Shown: positions 25,364 through 33,207, numbered from the stretch's first letter. The stretch: DNA of 33,449 nucleotides from Mangrovimicrobium sp048323675 (GCF_048323675.1 NZ_JBLWFK010000011.1:1-33449); one strand, 5' to 3'. A program made the numbers and translations. Notes: generated by a model not told the origin, from the letters alone.

Positions 25364-25391
25364 GTGCAATTTAATCCATTGGGGAAAACAC

Positions 25392-26066
25392 ATGTTGATT
25401 CGAATTCAGTCCGCCTGGTTGCTCGGCTTGATGTGCTGGGCTGCGTTGGCCAGTGGGCAGGATGCACAGGAACAATCAGCCAACGACGTGGTGCGAGCGG
25501 CTTCCGAGAAGGTGATGGCCGTGGTCGAGGAGGCCCAGTCCTACGCCGACCAGGACCCGGAGCGTTACTACGGCGAGATTCAGCAAATCCTCGACCCGGT
25601 CGTGGATTTCCGCGGCTTCGCCCGCGGCGTGATGGGCCCCTATGCCAGCAGCGATCGCTACCGTTCGCTGGACGAGGCCGGCCGGGAACAGTTGCGCGAT
25701 CAGCTGGACCGCTTCACCGAGGTGATGCGTACCGGGCTGGTGCGCACCTACGGCAAGGGACTGCTGGCCTTCGGCGGTTCGCGGATGGATGTTTCCCCGC
25801 CCGCCGCGGATGACCCCGCCGTCGATCGCGCGACCGTCGAGCAGCTCATCTATTCCGAGAAAGCGGAGCCCTATGTCGTCTATTACCAGATGGGCCGCGA
25901 CAAGTCCGGCGAGTGGAAATTGCGCAACATGATCGTCGAGACCGTGAACCTCGGGGAAATCTACCGCAGCCAGTTCCAGGCTGCCGCCAGGGAGCACGAA
26001 GGCAATATCGACGCGGTTATCGATACCTGGTCGCTGGATGCCGCGGAAAAGGAACTGCCCAACTGA
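25392..26066 (+). CDS. mlaC: Phospholipid-binding periplasmic protein MlaC
   Basis: MlaC shuttles phospholipids between the outer-membrane MlaA complex and the inner-membrane MlaFEDB transporter. The 224-residue protein starts with a signal peptide (IRIQSAWLLGLMCWAALASG) and then the MlaC fold (ILDPVVDFRGFARGVMG, LDRFTEVMRTGLVRTYGKGL, YVVYYQMGRDKSGEWKLRNMIVETVNLGEIYRSQF). GGGGAA precedes the ATG. Normally it sits in mlaFEDCB: here mlaF, mlaE and mlaD are missing upstream and mlaB downstream, although the outer neighbours (antiporter and ibaG) are in the expected places. Confidence 0.93.
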   Translation: MLIRIQSAWLLGLMCWAALASGQDAQEQSANDVVRAASEKVMAVVEEAQSYADQDPERYYGEIQQILDPVVDFRGFARGVMGPYASSDRYRSLDEAGREQLRDQLDRFTEVMRTGLVRTYGKGLLAFGGSRMDVSPPAADDPAVDRATVEQLIYSEKAEPYVVYYQMGRDKSGEWKLRNMIVETVNLGEIYRSQFQAAAREHEGNIDAVIDTWSLDAAEKELPN

Positions 26067-26075
26067 GCGACTTCC

Positions 26076-26101
26076 GCGGTCGCTATCACCGCAAATTTTT
26101 C
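26076..26101 (+). terminator. Possible terminator after mlaC
   Basis: GCGGT (26076-26080) and ACCGC (26088-26092) form a 5-bp stem with a 7-nt loop, followed by AAATTTTTCTT. It lies 10 bp after the mlaC stop. The stem is short, so termination would be partial. A TAGAAT hexamer just downstream (26103-26108) could serve as a -10 for ibaG-hisGD, but no good -35 is seen. Confidence 0.4.
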
Positions 26102-26176
26102 TTAGAATGCCGCTTCTGCGCTCCGGCCCGTGGCCGGGGCGCGCAATCATCCTGTTAACCACACCCGGAGAATCCT

Positions 26177-26416
26177 ATGGACGCCGTGACCGTCAAGTCC
26201 CTGTTGCAGGCACACCTGCCGGACTGCGAATTTCACGTGCAGGGCGAGGGCGCCAACTACGATATCGTCGCGATCGGCGAGGTGTTTGAGGGCCTGCGGC
26301 CGGTGAAAAAGCAGCAACTGGTCTATGGCGCACTGGGTGATGTCATCGCCGATGGCGGCATCCACGCTGTCAATATCCGCACCTATACCCCCGGGGAGTG
26401 GCAGGCGCAGGCCTGA
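26177..26416 (+). CDS. ibaG: BolA-family protein IbaG
   Basis: IbaG (YrbA) is a small BolA-fold protein that binds [2Fe-2S] with monothiol glutaredoxins and affects acid resistance and the envelope. The 79-residue product has the family's conserved histidine (H63 in GGIHAV), FEGLRPVKKQQLVYGAL, and C17 near the N terminus. GGAG precedes the ATG by 6 bp. It normally lies between mlaB and murA. Here both are missing and hisG follows after only 3 bp. Confidence 0.93.
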   Translation: MDAVTVKSLLQAHLPDCEFHVQGEGANYDIVAIGEVFEGLRPVKKQQLVYGALGDVIADGGIHAVNIRTYTPGEWQAQA

Positions 26417-26419
26417 GCC

Positions 26420-27055
26420 ATGGACAACACCATCACCATAGCCCTGACCAAGGGCCGTATCCTCAAGGAGACCCTGCCGCTGCTGGCGCGGGCCGGCGTC
26501 GAACCGCTGGAAGATCCGGCGCAGAGCCGCAAGCTGGTGTTCGAAACCACGCTGCCGCAGGTGCGCCTGGTCATCCTGCGCGGCACCGACGTACCCACCT
26601 ACGTGCGCCACGGCGCCGCCGATGTGGGCGTGGTGGGCAAGGACATCCTGCTGGAGCACGGCGCCGAGGGGCTCTATGAACCCCTCGACCTCGGTATTGC
26701 CCGCTGCCGCCTGATGACCGCCGGACCGACCGGCTGGCAGGGTGGCAATGGCCGCATCCGGGTGGCGACCAAATTCGTCAACATTGCCCGGGACTATTTC
26801 GCCCGCGAAGGCGTCCAGGCGGAGATCATCAAGCTCTACGGGGCGATGGAACTGGCCCCCCTGATGGACCTGGCGGACCTGATCGTGGACATCGTCGATA
26901 CCGGCAATACCCTGCGCGCCAACGGCATGGCGCCGCTGGAGGAAATCGCCTCGATCAGCTCGCGCCTGATCGTCAACAAGGCCGCCATGCGTTCGAAGTA
27001 CAGCGGCATCCAGTCGCTGATCGACCGCCTGGGCAGCGCGGTAGGGGAGAGCTGA
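26420..27055 (+). CDS. hisG: ATP phosphoribosyltransferase HisG, short form
   Basis: HisG condenses ATP and PRPP in the first step of histidine synthesis. At 211 residues this is the short form, without the C-terminal regulatory domain, and it needs the HisRS-like subunit HisZ, which is not in this window. Motifs: ITIALTKGRI at the start, RGTDVPTYVRHGAADVGVVGKD, and the PRPP-binding loop DIVDTGNTLRANG. It is followed after one base by hisD. Confidence 0.96.
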   Translation: MDNTITIALTKGRILKETLPLLARAGVEPLEDPAQSRKLVFETTLPQVRLVILRGTDVPTYVRHGAADVGVVGKDILLEHGAEGLYEPLDLGIARCRLMTAGPTGWQGGNGRIRVATKFVNIARDYFAREGVQAEIIKLYGAMELAPLMDLADLIVDIVDTGNTLRANGMAPLEEIASISSRLIVNKAAMRSKYSGIQSLIDRLGSAVGES

Positions 27056-27056
27056 G

Positions 27057-28349
27057 ATGCGCCGGCTGGATTCCACGCAGGCAGACTTCGACCGCCGCCT
27101 CAACGCGCTGACCGCCTGGGAAGAGGAGCTCGACGAGGCGGTCAATACCGCGGTGCAGGGCATCCTCCAGGACATTGCGCAGCGCGGCGACGCTGCGCTG
27201 CTGGAATATACGGCGCGCTTCGACAACCTGCCGGCGGCCACGGCCGCAGCCCTGGAAGTGCCCGCAGAGCAGTTGCACGCCGCCCTGGCAGCGATTCCCG
27301 CGGAGCAGCGCGAGGCGCTGGAAGCGGCGGCACTGCGGGTGCGGGAATACCACCAGCACCAGCTGCAGGAGAGCTGGCGCTACCGCGACGCCGCGGGCAA
27401 TCTGCTGGGCCAGCAGGTCACCGCGCTCTCCAGCGCCGGTATCTACGTGCCCGGCGGCAAGGCCAGCTACCCGTCCTCGGTGTTGATGAACGCGATTCCG
27501 GCCCAGGTGGCGGGAGTGGAGCAGATCGTCATGGTGGTACCGGCGCCAGGCGGTGAACTCAATCCACTGGTGCTGGCCGCGGCCGCGCTGGCCGGGGTGC
27601 ACCGGGTGTTCACCATCGGCGGCGCCCAGGCAGTGGCGGCGCTGGCCTACGGCACGCAAACCGTGCCCGCGGTGGACAAGATCGTCGGTCCCGGGAATAT
27701 CTACGTGGCGACCGCAAAGCGCATGGTCTTCGGCCGGGTGGGCATCGACATGATCGCGGGCCCCTCGGAAATCCTGGTGATCTGCGACGGTTCCACCAAC
27801 CCGGACTGGGTGGCGATGGACCTGTTTTCCCAGGCCGAACACGACGAGAACGCCCAGGCCATCCTGCTGTCGCCGGACGCCGGCTACCTCGACGCGGTGC
27901 AGGCCAGCATCGAGCGCCTGTTGCCGCAGATGGAGCGCGCGGAGATCATCCGCAAGTCCCTCGACGGGCGCGGCGCCATGATCCTTACCCGCGACCTCGA
28001 GGACGCGGTCGCCATCAGCAACCGGCTGGCGCCGGAGCACCTGGAGCTGTCGGTGGAGGACCCCGAGGCCCTGCTGCCCCTGGTCCGCCATGCCGGCGCC
28101 ATTTTCATGGGGCGCTGGACCTCCGAGGCGCTGGGTGATTACTGTGCAGGCCCCAATCACGTGCTGCCGACCTCCGGCAGTGCGCGCTTTTTCTCCCCGC
28201 TGGGGGTCTACGACTTCCAGAAACGCAGCTCGGTGATCATGTGCAGCGACGCGGGGGTCAAGGCGCTGGGCAAAGTCGCCTCCACCCTCGCCCGGGGGGA
28301 GTCGCTTACGGCCCACGCCCGGGCGGCGGAGTTTCGCCTGAAAGAATAA
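27057..28349 (+). CDS. hisD: Histidinol dehydrogenase HisD
   Basis: HisD oxidises histidinol to histidine in two NAD-dependent steps, the end of the pathway. The 430-residue protein keeps the zinc ligands and catalytic residues of the E. coli enzyme: Q259, H262, E327, H328, D361 and H420. Signature segments include GIYVPGGKA, DKIVGPGNIYV and AGPSEILVI. In relatives hisC usually follows. Here the downstream gene is an unrelated acyltransferase after a 102-bp gap with a hairpin. Confidence 0.97.
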   Translation: MRRLDSTQADFDRRLNALTAWEEELDEAVNTAVQGILQDIAQRGDAALLEYTARFDNLPAATAAALEVPAEQLHAALAAIPAEQREALEAAALRVREYHQHQLQESWRYRDAAGNLLGQQVTALSSAGIYVPGGKASYPSSVLMNAIPAQVAGVEQIVMVVPAPGGELNPLVLAAAALAGVHRVFTIGGAQAVAALAYGTQTVPAVDKIVGPGNIYVATAKRMVFGRVGIDMIAGPSEILVICDGSTNPDWVAMDLFSQAEHDENAQAILLSPDAGYLDAVQASIERLLPQMERAEIIRKSLDGRGAMILTRDLEDAVAISNRLAPEHLELSVEDPEALLPLVRHAGAIFMGRWTSEALGDYCAGPNHVLPTSGSARFFSPLGVYDFQKRSSVIMCSDAGVKALGKVASTLARGESLTAHARAAEFRLKE

Positions 28350-28365
28350 TACGCGGGGCCGGGCT

Positions 28366-28389
28366 GCCTGCGGACACGGTCCGGCAGGC
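28366..28389 (+). terminator. Strong hairpin between hisD and the acyltransferase gene
   Basis: GCCTGCGGAC (28366-28375) pairs with GTCCGGCAGGC (28379-28389) with a single bulged G and a 3-nt loop. It lies 17 bp after the hisD stop. No T-run follows, so it may be a processing or stability hairpin, or an atypical terminator. Confidence 0.4.
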
Positions 28390-28451
28390 GGCGCGGCTTC
28401 AGGATATTGCCACTGCACAGCTTATCCGGGGACGAAGCAGGGCAGCATAAA

Positions 28452-29462
28452 ATGGAAATAAGAAAGCTCAATGCCCTGCGCGGGATCGCGGCGCTGATCG
28501 TGGTGTTCTCCCACTTCGCCAATTTCAGCCGCGGCCCCCTGCACCAGTTGCTCAACGATTCAGGCCAGGTCGGGGTGATGCTGTTCTTCGTCCTCAGTGG
28601 TTTCCTGATGTCGGTGCTCTATCTCGAGCGGCCCTGTGACCGGGGGCATGTCCGCGGCTACGCGCTGGCCCGGGCGGGCAGGGTGATGCCGCTGTATATT
28701 ATCGTGGTGGGGCTTTCCTTCCTGCTCTGGCAGCTCGGCCTGGTCGGCTACCTCTACCAGGTCGACAGTGCGGCGGTACTGGCCTCGCACCTGCTGTTTT
28801 TCTACGGCAACTCCGTGCTCTGGACCATTCCGGCGGAGATGCTTTTCTACGGCCTGTTCCTCTTGCTCTGGTGGTGTTACCAGCGTCGCCCGCCGTATTT
28901 TTACCTGGCCTGTGTGGCCAGCCTGCTGCTGGTGATTATCTTCAAGTTCCCGCGCCCGCGCGGCGACCTGCTGGGCATTCCCTTCGATATCCAGTTTTTC
29001 CGGGCGCTGCCGTTTTTCATCAGCGGGCTGTTGCTCGGCCAGCTGTACCGGCACTGGCCGGTTCCCGGCTACCTCTGCCGCAAACCCAGCGCGCTGCTGC
29101 TGTTGCTGATCCCCTTCCTGTTCCCCGAAGTGTTCGCCGCCATTACTGGCAATCGCTACCTGGTGTGGATCAATCTCGAAGTGGTGGCGCTGGTGGCCGC
29201 GGCCTTTTTCGCGGTGGTGTTCCTGGTGCCCGACAGCAACCGGCTGCTGGCGAACCCGCTGGGGGATTTCTTCGGCCGGATTTCCTATTCCCTGTACCTG
29301 CTGCACCTGCCGGTACTGGCGCTGGTGAAGCGCATGGAACTCGGCAGCACCGCGCTGTCCCTCGCGGTGTTTCTCGGCCTCGCGGTGCTGCTGTCCTGGC
29401 TCTCCTACCGCCTGGTCGAGAACCCGCTGCGCCTGTGGATTCGCGGCTGGGGCGGCGCCTAG
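28452..29462 (+). CDS. Membrane acyltransferase, acyltransferase-3 family
   Basis: A 336-residue polytopic inner-membrane protein of the acyltransferase-3/OatA-like family, which moves acyl (often acetyl) groups onto surface polysaccharides, LPS or other envelope acceptors. The N-terminal family motif NALRGIAALIVVFSHF places R10 and H21 in the R-x10-H arrangement required for activity. About ten hydrophobic helices follow, and the C-terminal segments RISYSLYLLHLPVLALV and SYRLVENPLRLW are typical. The acceptor cannot be told from sequence. The ATG at 28452 begins at the conserved N terminus. It occupies the place usually held by hisC, and its stop codon shares a CTAG with the convergent protease gene. 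Confidence 0.88.
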   Translation: MEIRKLNALRGIAALIVVFSHFANFSRGPLHQLLNDSGQVGVMLFFVLSGFLMSVLYLERPCDRGHVRGYALARAGRVMPLYIIVVGLSFLLWQLGLVGYLYQVDSAAVLASHLLFFYGNSVLWTIPAEMLFYGLFLLLWWCYQRRPPYFYLACVASLLLVIIFKFPRPRGDLLGIPFDIQFFRALPFFISGLLLGQLYRHWPVPGYLCRKPSALLLLLIPFLFPEVFAAITGNRYLVWINLEVVALVAAAFFAVVFLVPDSNRLLANPLGDFFGRISYSLYLLHLPVLALVKRMELGSTALSLAVFLGLAVLLSWLSYRLVENPLRLWIRGWGGA

Positions 29463-30550
29463 CCCGCCGGGCTCTGCTGTCCCTGGGCGCCGACAACCGC
29501 CCGCAACTCCAGGCTTTGCTGGTCCCGCTGCACCGAGATGCCGACGGATTCGCCCGGCCGCAGGCGGGCGATCTTGTGCATGGTCTGGCGGCCATCGACC
29601 ACCAGTTTGCCATCGATCTGGGTGATCACATCGCCGACCTGCAGGCCCGCGCGCTCCGCGGGACTGGATTCGGCGACGCCGATCACCAGCAGGGCCTGCT
29701 GCTGGTTGCTGCCGGGCACCTGCACCGGTTCCACGCTGACGCCCAGCCAGCCGCGGATCACCTCGCCGTAGTCGATGAGGTCCTGCATGACATACACCGC
29801 AAGGTTGCTCGGTATGGCGAGGCTGATGCCGATCCCGGTACCGCTGCCCGCCTGGGTGTTGGAGGTGTAGATCAGGGTGTTGATACCCACCAGCCGGCCC
29901 TCCGCGTCCACCAGCGCGCCGCCGGAATTGCCCTGGTGAATCATCGCGTCGGTCTGGATGTAATCCTCGTAGGTATTGAGCTGCAGGCCCCAGCGGCCGA
30001 GGCCGGAGACGATGCCCTGGGTCACCGAGTGGCCGAAGCCCAGCGGGTTGCCGATCGCCAGCACCACGTCGCCGACGCGCAGCTTGTCGGAATCCGCCAG
30101 CTTGGCGGGGATCAGGTCGGGCAGGTCGATCTTCAGTACCGCGAGGTCGGTGGCGGAATCGCTGCCGATCACCACCGCATTGGCGGTGCGGCCATCGTGC
30201 AACAGCACCTGGATGGCATCCGCGCCGGCGATGACATGCAGGTTGGTCAGGATGTGACCCTCTTTCGACATGATCACGCCTGAGCCGAGGGAGCGCTCGA
30301 TGCGCTGCCGCGGCAGGCGGCGAAAGCGTTCCGGGAACAGGGGGACGGTGTTGGTGCTCACCAGTTTGGCGGTGTAGATGTTGACAACCGCCGGCGCCGC
30401 CCGGTTGACCGCCGAGGAATAGCTGGCGGTCGCCCCATGGGAGTGATCCTGCCCGGTTTCCGCCGGCAGCACCCAGCGATCGAGGATCAGCAGGGCGGCC
30501 AGCACACCGGCAATCGCCGGCCAGGCAATGAATTTGAGGGTCTCTCGCAT
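29459..30550 (-). CDS. degS: Periplasmic serine protease DegS/AlgW
   Basis: DegS/AlgW is an inner-membrane-anchored trypsin-like protease that starts anti-sigma factor cleavage in the sigma-E/AlgU envelope stress response. The 363-residue protein has an N-terminal anchor (FIAWPAIAGVLAALLIL) and a catalytic triad at H105 (TNLHVIAG), D135 (ATDLAVLK) and S209 (HQGNSGGALV). A single C-terminal PDZ domain spans about 250-350. One PDZ rather than two separates it from DegP. The start at 30550 gives MRETLKFIAW. An earlier in-frame start is less likely. It lies beside the his cluster, as algW does in Pseudomonas. Confidence 0.93.
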   Translation of the reverse strand: MRETLKFIAWPAIAGVLAALLILDRWVLPAETGQDHSHGATASYSSAVNRAAPAVVNIYTAKLVSTNTVPLFPERFRRLPRQRIERSLGSGVIMSKEGHILTNLHVIAGADAIQVLLHDGRTANAVVIGSDSATDLAVLKIDLPDLIPAKLADSDKLRVGDVVLAIGNPLGFGHSVTQGIVSGLGRWGLQLNTYEDYIQTDAMIHQGNSGGALVDAEGRLVGINTLIYTSNTQAGSGTGIGISLAIPSNLAVYVMQDLIDYGEVIRGWLGVSVEPVQVPGSNQQQALLVIGVAESSPAERAGLQVGDVITQIDGKLVVDGRQTMHKIARLRPGESVGISVQRDQQSLELRAVVGAQGQQSPAG

Positions 30551-30665
30551 GGGTATTGTCGTAGCCCCGTCGTGGAGTAGGGTATGCTGGCGCAAGCGGG
30601 GCCCGCCTGCGGGTTATGCCGCATTGTATATGAAGCGGGACTGTAACGAACACCGAAGGAGAATG
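30551..30665. promoter_or_regulatory. Divergent degS/Nif3-like intergenic region
   Basis: The 115-bp gap carries outward promoters for both genes. I find no convincing -35/-10 pair in either direction. AAGGAG at 30656-30661 is the ribosome-binding site for the Nif3-like gene. Confidence 0.4.
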
Positions 30666-31427
30666 ATGGGCACTTCACTCGACGCGCTGGTGCGCTGGCT
30701 GGACGACACCCTGCAGCCGGGGAAATTCCGCGATTACTGCCCCAACGGCCTGCAGGTCGAGGGGCGCGCGGAGGTGGCGCGCCTGGCCACCGGGGTCACC
30801 GCCAGCCAGGCCCTGCTGGACGCCGCGGCAGACTGGGACGCCGATGCCATCCTGGTTCACCACGGCTATTTCTGGCGCGGCGAGGCCGAGCCGCTGGTGG
30901 GTATGAAACGCCGGCGCCTGGCGACCCTGCTGACCCGCGATATCAGCCTGCTCGCCTATCACCTGCCGCTGGATGCCCATCCAACCCTCGGCAACAATGC
31001 CCGCCTGGGCGAGTTGCTGGACATCCGCGATGTCGCACCGCTGGAACCGGGCGACCCCACCGCGGTGGGCAATGTCGGCAACTTTGCCGAGCCCCTGGAC
31101 GGGCCGGCGCTGTGCGCCCGGCTTCGCGAGCTGACCGGGCGCGAACCCCTGCTGGTGGGCGACGCGCAGCGCCAGTTGCAGCGGGTGGCCTGGTGTACCG
31201 GGGCCGCCCAGTCCTATATCGGGACGGCGCTGGCGGCGGGGGCGGATGTGTATATCACCGGGGAGGTTTCCGAACCCACCGTGCACATCGCCCGGGAGGA
31301 GGGAATCGTGTTCGTTGCCGCCGGCCACCACGCTACCGAGCGCTACGGCGTGCAGGCGGTGGGGGAGGCACTGGCGGCGGCATTCCCCATCGAACACCGC
31401 TTCTTCGATTGCGATAACCCGGTCTGA
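30666..31427 (+). CDS. Nif3-like dinuclear metal centre protein
   Basis: A 253-residue Nif3/YbgI-family protein. Members form hexameric toroids with a two-metal site. GTP cyclohydrolase I type 2 is a common database label but the physiological function is unsettled. Candidate metal-binding histidines lie in VHHGYFWR, AYHLPLDAHP and the C-terminal AGHHATERYGVQA. NGLQVEG near the N terminus is typical. I use the ATG at 30666, four bases after AAGGAG. An ATG one codon earlier and a longer upstream extension are less likely. It is convergent with zapG, with 12 bp between stops. Confidence 0.92.
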   Translation: MGTSLDALVRWLDDTLQPGKFRDYCPNGLQVEGRAEVARLATGVTASQALLDAAADWDADAILVHHGYFWRGEAEPLVGMKRRRLATLLTRDISLLAYHLPLDAHPTLGNNARLGELLDIRDVAPLEPGDPTAVGNVGNFAEPLDGPALCARLRELTGREPLLVGDAQRQLQRVAWCTGAAQSYIGTALAAGADVYITGEVSEPTVHIAREEGIVFVAAGHHATERYGVQAVGEALAAAFPIEHRFFDCDNPV

Positions 31428-31439
31428 CCGGGCCCGCGC

Positions 31440-31916
31440 TTACAGGGGGGGTGGGGTGCGCGTCGTCACTTCGTCGGCGTTTTCTTCGCGCTCCAGGCCG
31501 TAGCCCTCGCTGAGGATGCCTTTCTGGTCCGGCGAGGCCTTGGGCGCGTAGTCGCGCGGCGGCTGGATGTCGGCCAGGTCCGCGGGGATCTTGGCCGGGT
31601 CGGCCTTGCGATTCATCTGGTCCAGGGCCACCGGGCCGCTGCCGCGGCACAGGTCGGCGGCGCCGCGGGCGAGGTGGTTGTGGACCTCGCGGTAGCTGTC
31701 GGTGAGCTGGTTCAGCAGCTTCGCCGTGTCGGTGAAATGCTCCACCACCTCGTCCTCGTAGGCTTTCTTTTCCTGCAGGGCCTGGTCCAGCTGGCGCTCC
31801 GCTTCACGGCGCTTCTGGCCGCTGGGAGTGACGCGCTGGGCCAGCAGGACGCCGATGCCCAGGCCGACGGCCAGACCGATGAGCGAGCAGATGATGAGGA
31901 CGGTGAGGCTGTACAC
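31440..31916 (-). CDS. zapG: Divisome/elongasome-associated protein ZapG (YhcB)
   Basis: ZapG (YhcB, DUF1043) is a membrane-anchored coiled-coil protein linking cell division, elongation and envelope synthesis in E. coli. The 158-residue product has one N-terminal membrane helix (LTVLIICSLIGLAVGLGIGVLLA), a coiled coil (about 35-75: REAERQLDQALQEKKAYEDEV then HFTDTAKLLNQLTDSYREVHNHLA) and a disordered, Pro/Asp-rich tail. The start is GTG, with AGGAG 5-6 bp upstream. It diverges from zapE, another division gene. Confidence 0.88.
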   Translation of the reverse strand: MYSLTVLIICSLIGLAVGLGIGVLLAQRVTPSGQKRREAERQLDQALQEKKAYEDEVVEHFTDTAKLLNQLTDSYREVHNHLARGAADLCRGSGPVALDQMNRKADPAKIPADLADIQPPRDYAPKASPDQKGILSEGYGLEREENADEVTTRTPPPL

Positions 31917-31954
31917 GTTGGCTCCTTGGGATCAGGACTTATTGGCGAGCGGGC

Positions 31955-31981
31955 AGTATAACCCTAATTGCGCAGCGCAAT
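31955..31981. promoter_or_regulatory. Palindromic candidate operator beside the zapG -10
   Basis: ATTGCGCAGCGCAAT (31967-31981) is a perfect palindrome with 7-bp arms and one central base. On the minus strand TATACT (31960-31955), five of six -10 bases, lies 6 bp past its end, so the palindrome covers the spacer and -35 area of a zapG promoter. It is also upstream of the proposed zapE promoter. I do not recognise the binding protein. Confidence 0.5.
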
Positions 31982-31998
31982 GTAGGCTGTAACCAACG

Positions 31999-32027
31999 TT
32001 GCCATTCCCCGGGCCTGTAGGTAAAGT
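31999..32027 (+). promoter_or_regulatory. Candidate zapE promoter
   Basis: TTGCCA (31999-32004, five of six -35 bases) and TAAAGT (32022-32027, four of six -10 bases) are separated by exactly 17 bp. Transcription would start about 27 nt before the zapE ATG. No clear ribosome-binding site precedes that ATG. Confidence 0.5.
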
Positions 32028-32060
32028 GTCGCGCCCGGTCCAACTACCACCGCCCGACAC

Positions 32061-33161
32061 ATGAGCACACCCTGGCAGCGCTATCAGGCAGACCTGCAAC
32101 GGGAAGGGTTTACCCATGACCCCGCCCAGGAAACCGCAGTGCGCCTGCTGGACGACCTTTACCTGCGCCTGCTGCAGCGCGAAAAACAACAGTCCGGCCT
32201 GCTGAACTCGCTGGTGAAAAAGCTGCGCAGGGAAACCCTCGAGCCGGAGGTCGGCCTGTACCTGTGGGGCGGCGTGGGTCGCGGCAAGACCTACCTGGTC
32301 GATACCTTCCACGACTGCCTGCCCTTCGAGCGCAAGATGCGGGTGCATTTTCACCGCTTCATGCGCCGGGTCCACAACGAGCTGACCGCGCTGGAAGGGG
32401 AGAAGAACCCCCTGCAACTGGTCGCCGACCGCATCGCCGGGGAAGCCATCGTCATCTGCTTCGACGAGTTTTTCGTCACCGATATCGGCGACGCGATGAT
32501 TCTCGGCGGTCTGATGGAGGCCCTGTTCGCCCGCGGCGTCACCCTCGTGGCGACCTCCAATATCGTGCCCGAGCGGCTCTACGAGAACGGCCTGCAGCGG
32601 CAGCGCTTCCTGCCCGCGATCAAGCTGATCCAGCAGTACACCAAAGTGGTCAACGTCGACGCGGGCATCGACTACCGCCTGCGCACCCTGCAGCAGGCCG
32701 AGCTCTACCACTGCCCGCTGGGGGAGGCCGCCGACCGCAGCCTGGAGGCGAGCTTCGAGGCGCTGGCGGTGGAGCCCGGGCGCCACTGGGAGCGCATCCA
32801 GGTCAACAACCGCTACCTGACCTGCCGGCGCCTGTCCGACGACGTGGCCTGGTTCAACTTCGCCGAGCTCTGCGACGGGCCGCGCTCGCAGAACGACTAC
32901 ATCGAGCTGGCGCGGGAATTCCACGCGGTGCTGCTCTCCGGGGTGCCGGAATTCACCGCGGAACTCAACGACCAGGCGCGGCGCTTCATCAACCTGGTGG
33001 ACGAGTTCTACGACCGCAACGTCAAGCTGGTGATCGCTGCGGAGAAGCCGCTGCTGGAGCTCTACGCCAGCGGCCGGCTGGCCTTCGAGTTCCAGCGGAC
33101 CCAGTCGCGGCTGCAGGAGATGCAGTCCCACGAGTACCTGGCGCGGGAACACCGGGCCTGA
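32061..33161 (+). CDS. zapE: Cell division ATPase ZapE (AFG1-like)
   Basis: ZapE (YhcM) is an AFG1-family AAA+-like ATPase that associates with the Z ring, mainly under low oxygen or high temperature in E. coli. The 366-residue protein has Walker A at 70-77 (GGVGRGKT), Walker B in VICFDEFFVTD, the sensor region TLVATSNIVPERLY, and the C-terminal family segment FNFAELCDGPRSQNDYIELAREF. It is the last gene before the right-end repeat and is followed by a candidate terminator. Confidence 0.95.
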   Translation: MSTPWQRYQADLQREGFTHDPAQETAVRLLDDLYLRLLQREKQQSGLLNSLVKKLRRETLEPEVGLYLWGGVGRGKTYLVDTFHDCLPFERKMRVHFHRFMRRVHNELTALEGEKNPLQLVADRIAGEAIVICFDEFFVTDIGDAMILGGLMEALFARGVTLVATSNIVPERLYENGLQRQRFLPAIKLIQQYTKVVNVDAGIDYRLRTLQQAELYHCPLGEAADRSLEASFEALAVEPGRHWERIQVNNRYLTCRRLSDDVAWFNFAELCDGPRSQNDYIELAREFHAVLLSGVPEFTAELNDQARRFINLVDEFYDRNVKLVIAAEKPLLELYASGRLAFEFQRTQSRLQEMQSHEYLAREHRA

Positions 33162-33171
33162 TTCTTTTTTT

Positions 33172-33207
33172 GGCCGCCTTTGGGTGCGGCTGGCGGCCTT
33201 GTTGTTT
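33172..33207 (+). terminator. Candidate terminator after zapE
   Basis: GGCCGCC (33172-33178) pairs with GGCGGCC (33192-33198) over a 13-nt loop, followed by the T-rich TTGTTGTTTG. It starts 11 bp after the zapE stop and runs up to the edge of the right-end repeat. Confidence 0.5.

Noticed and set aside
28560..30653. A 697-codon minus-strand frame spanning the acyltransferase and protease region
   Set aside because: It is in the wrong frame relative to degS and antisense to the acyltransferase. Neither half resembles a protein family.
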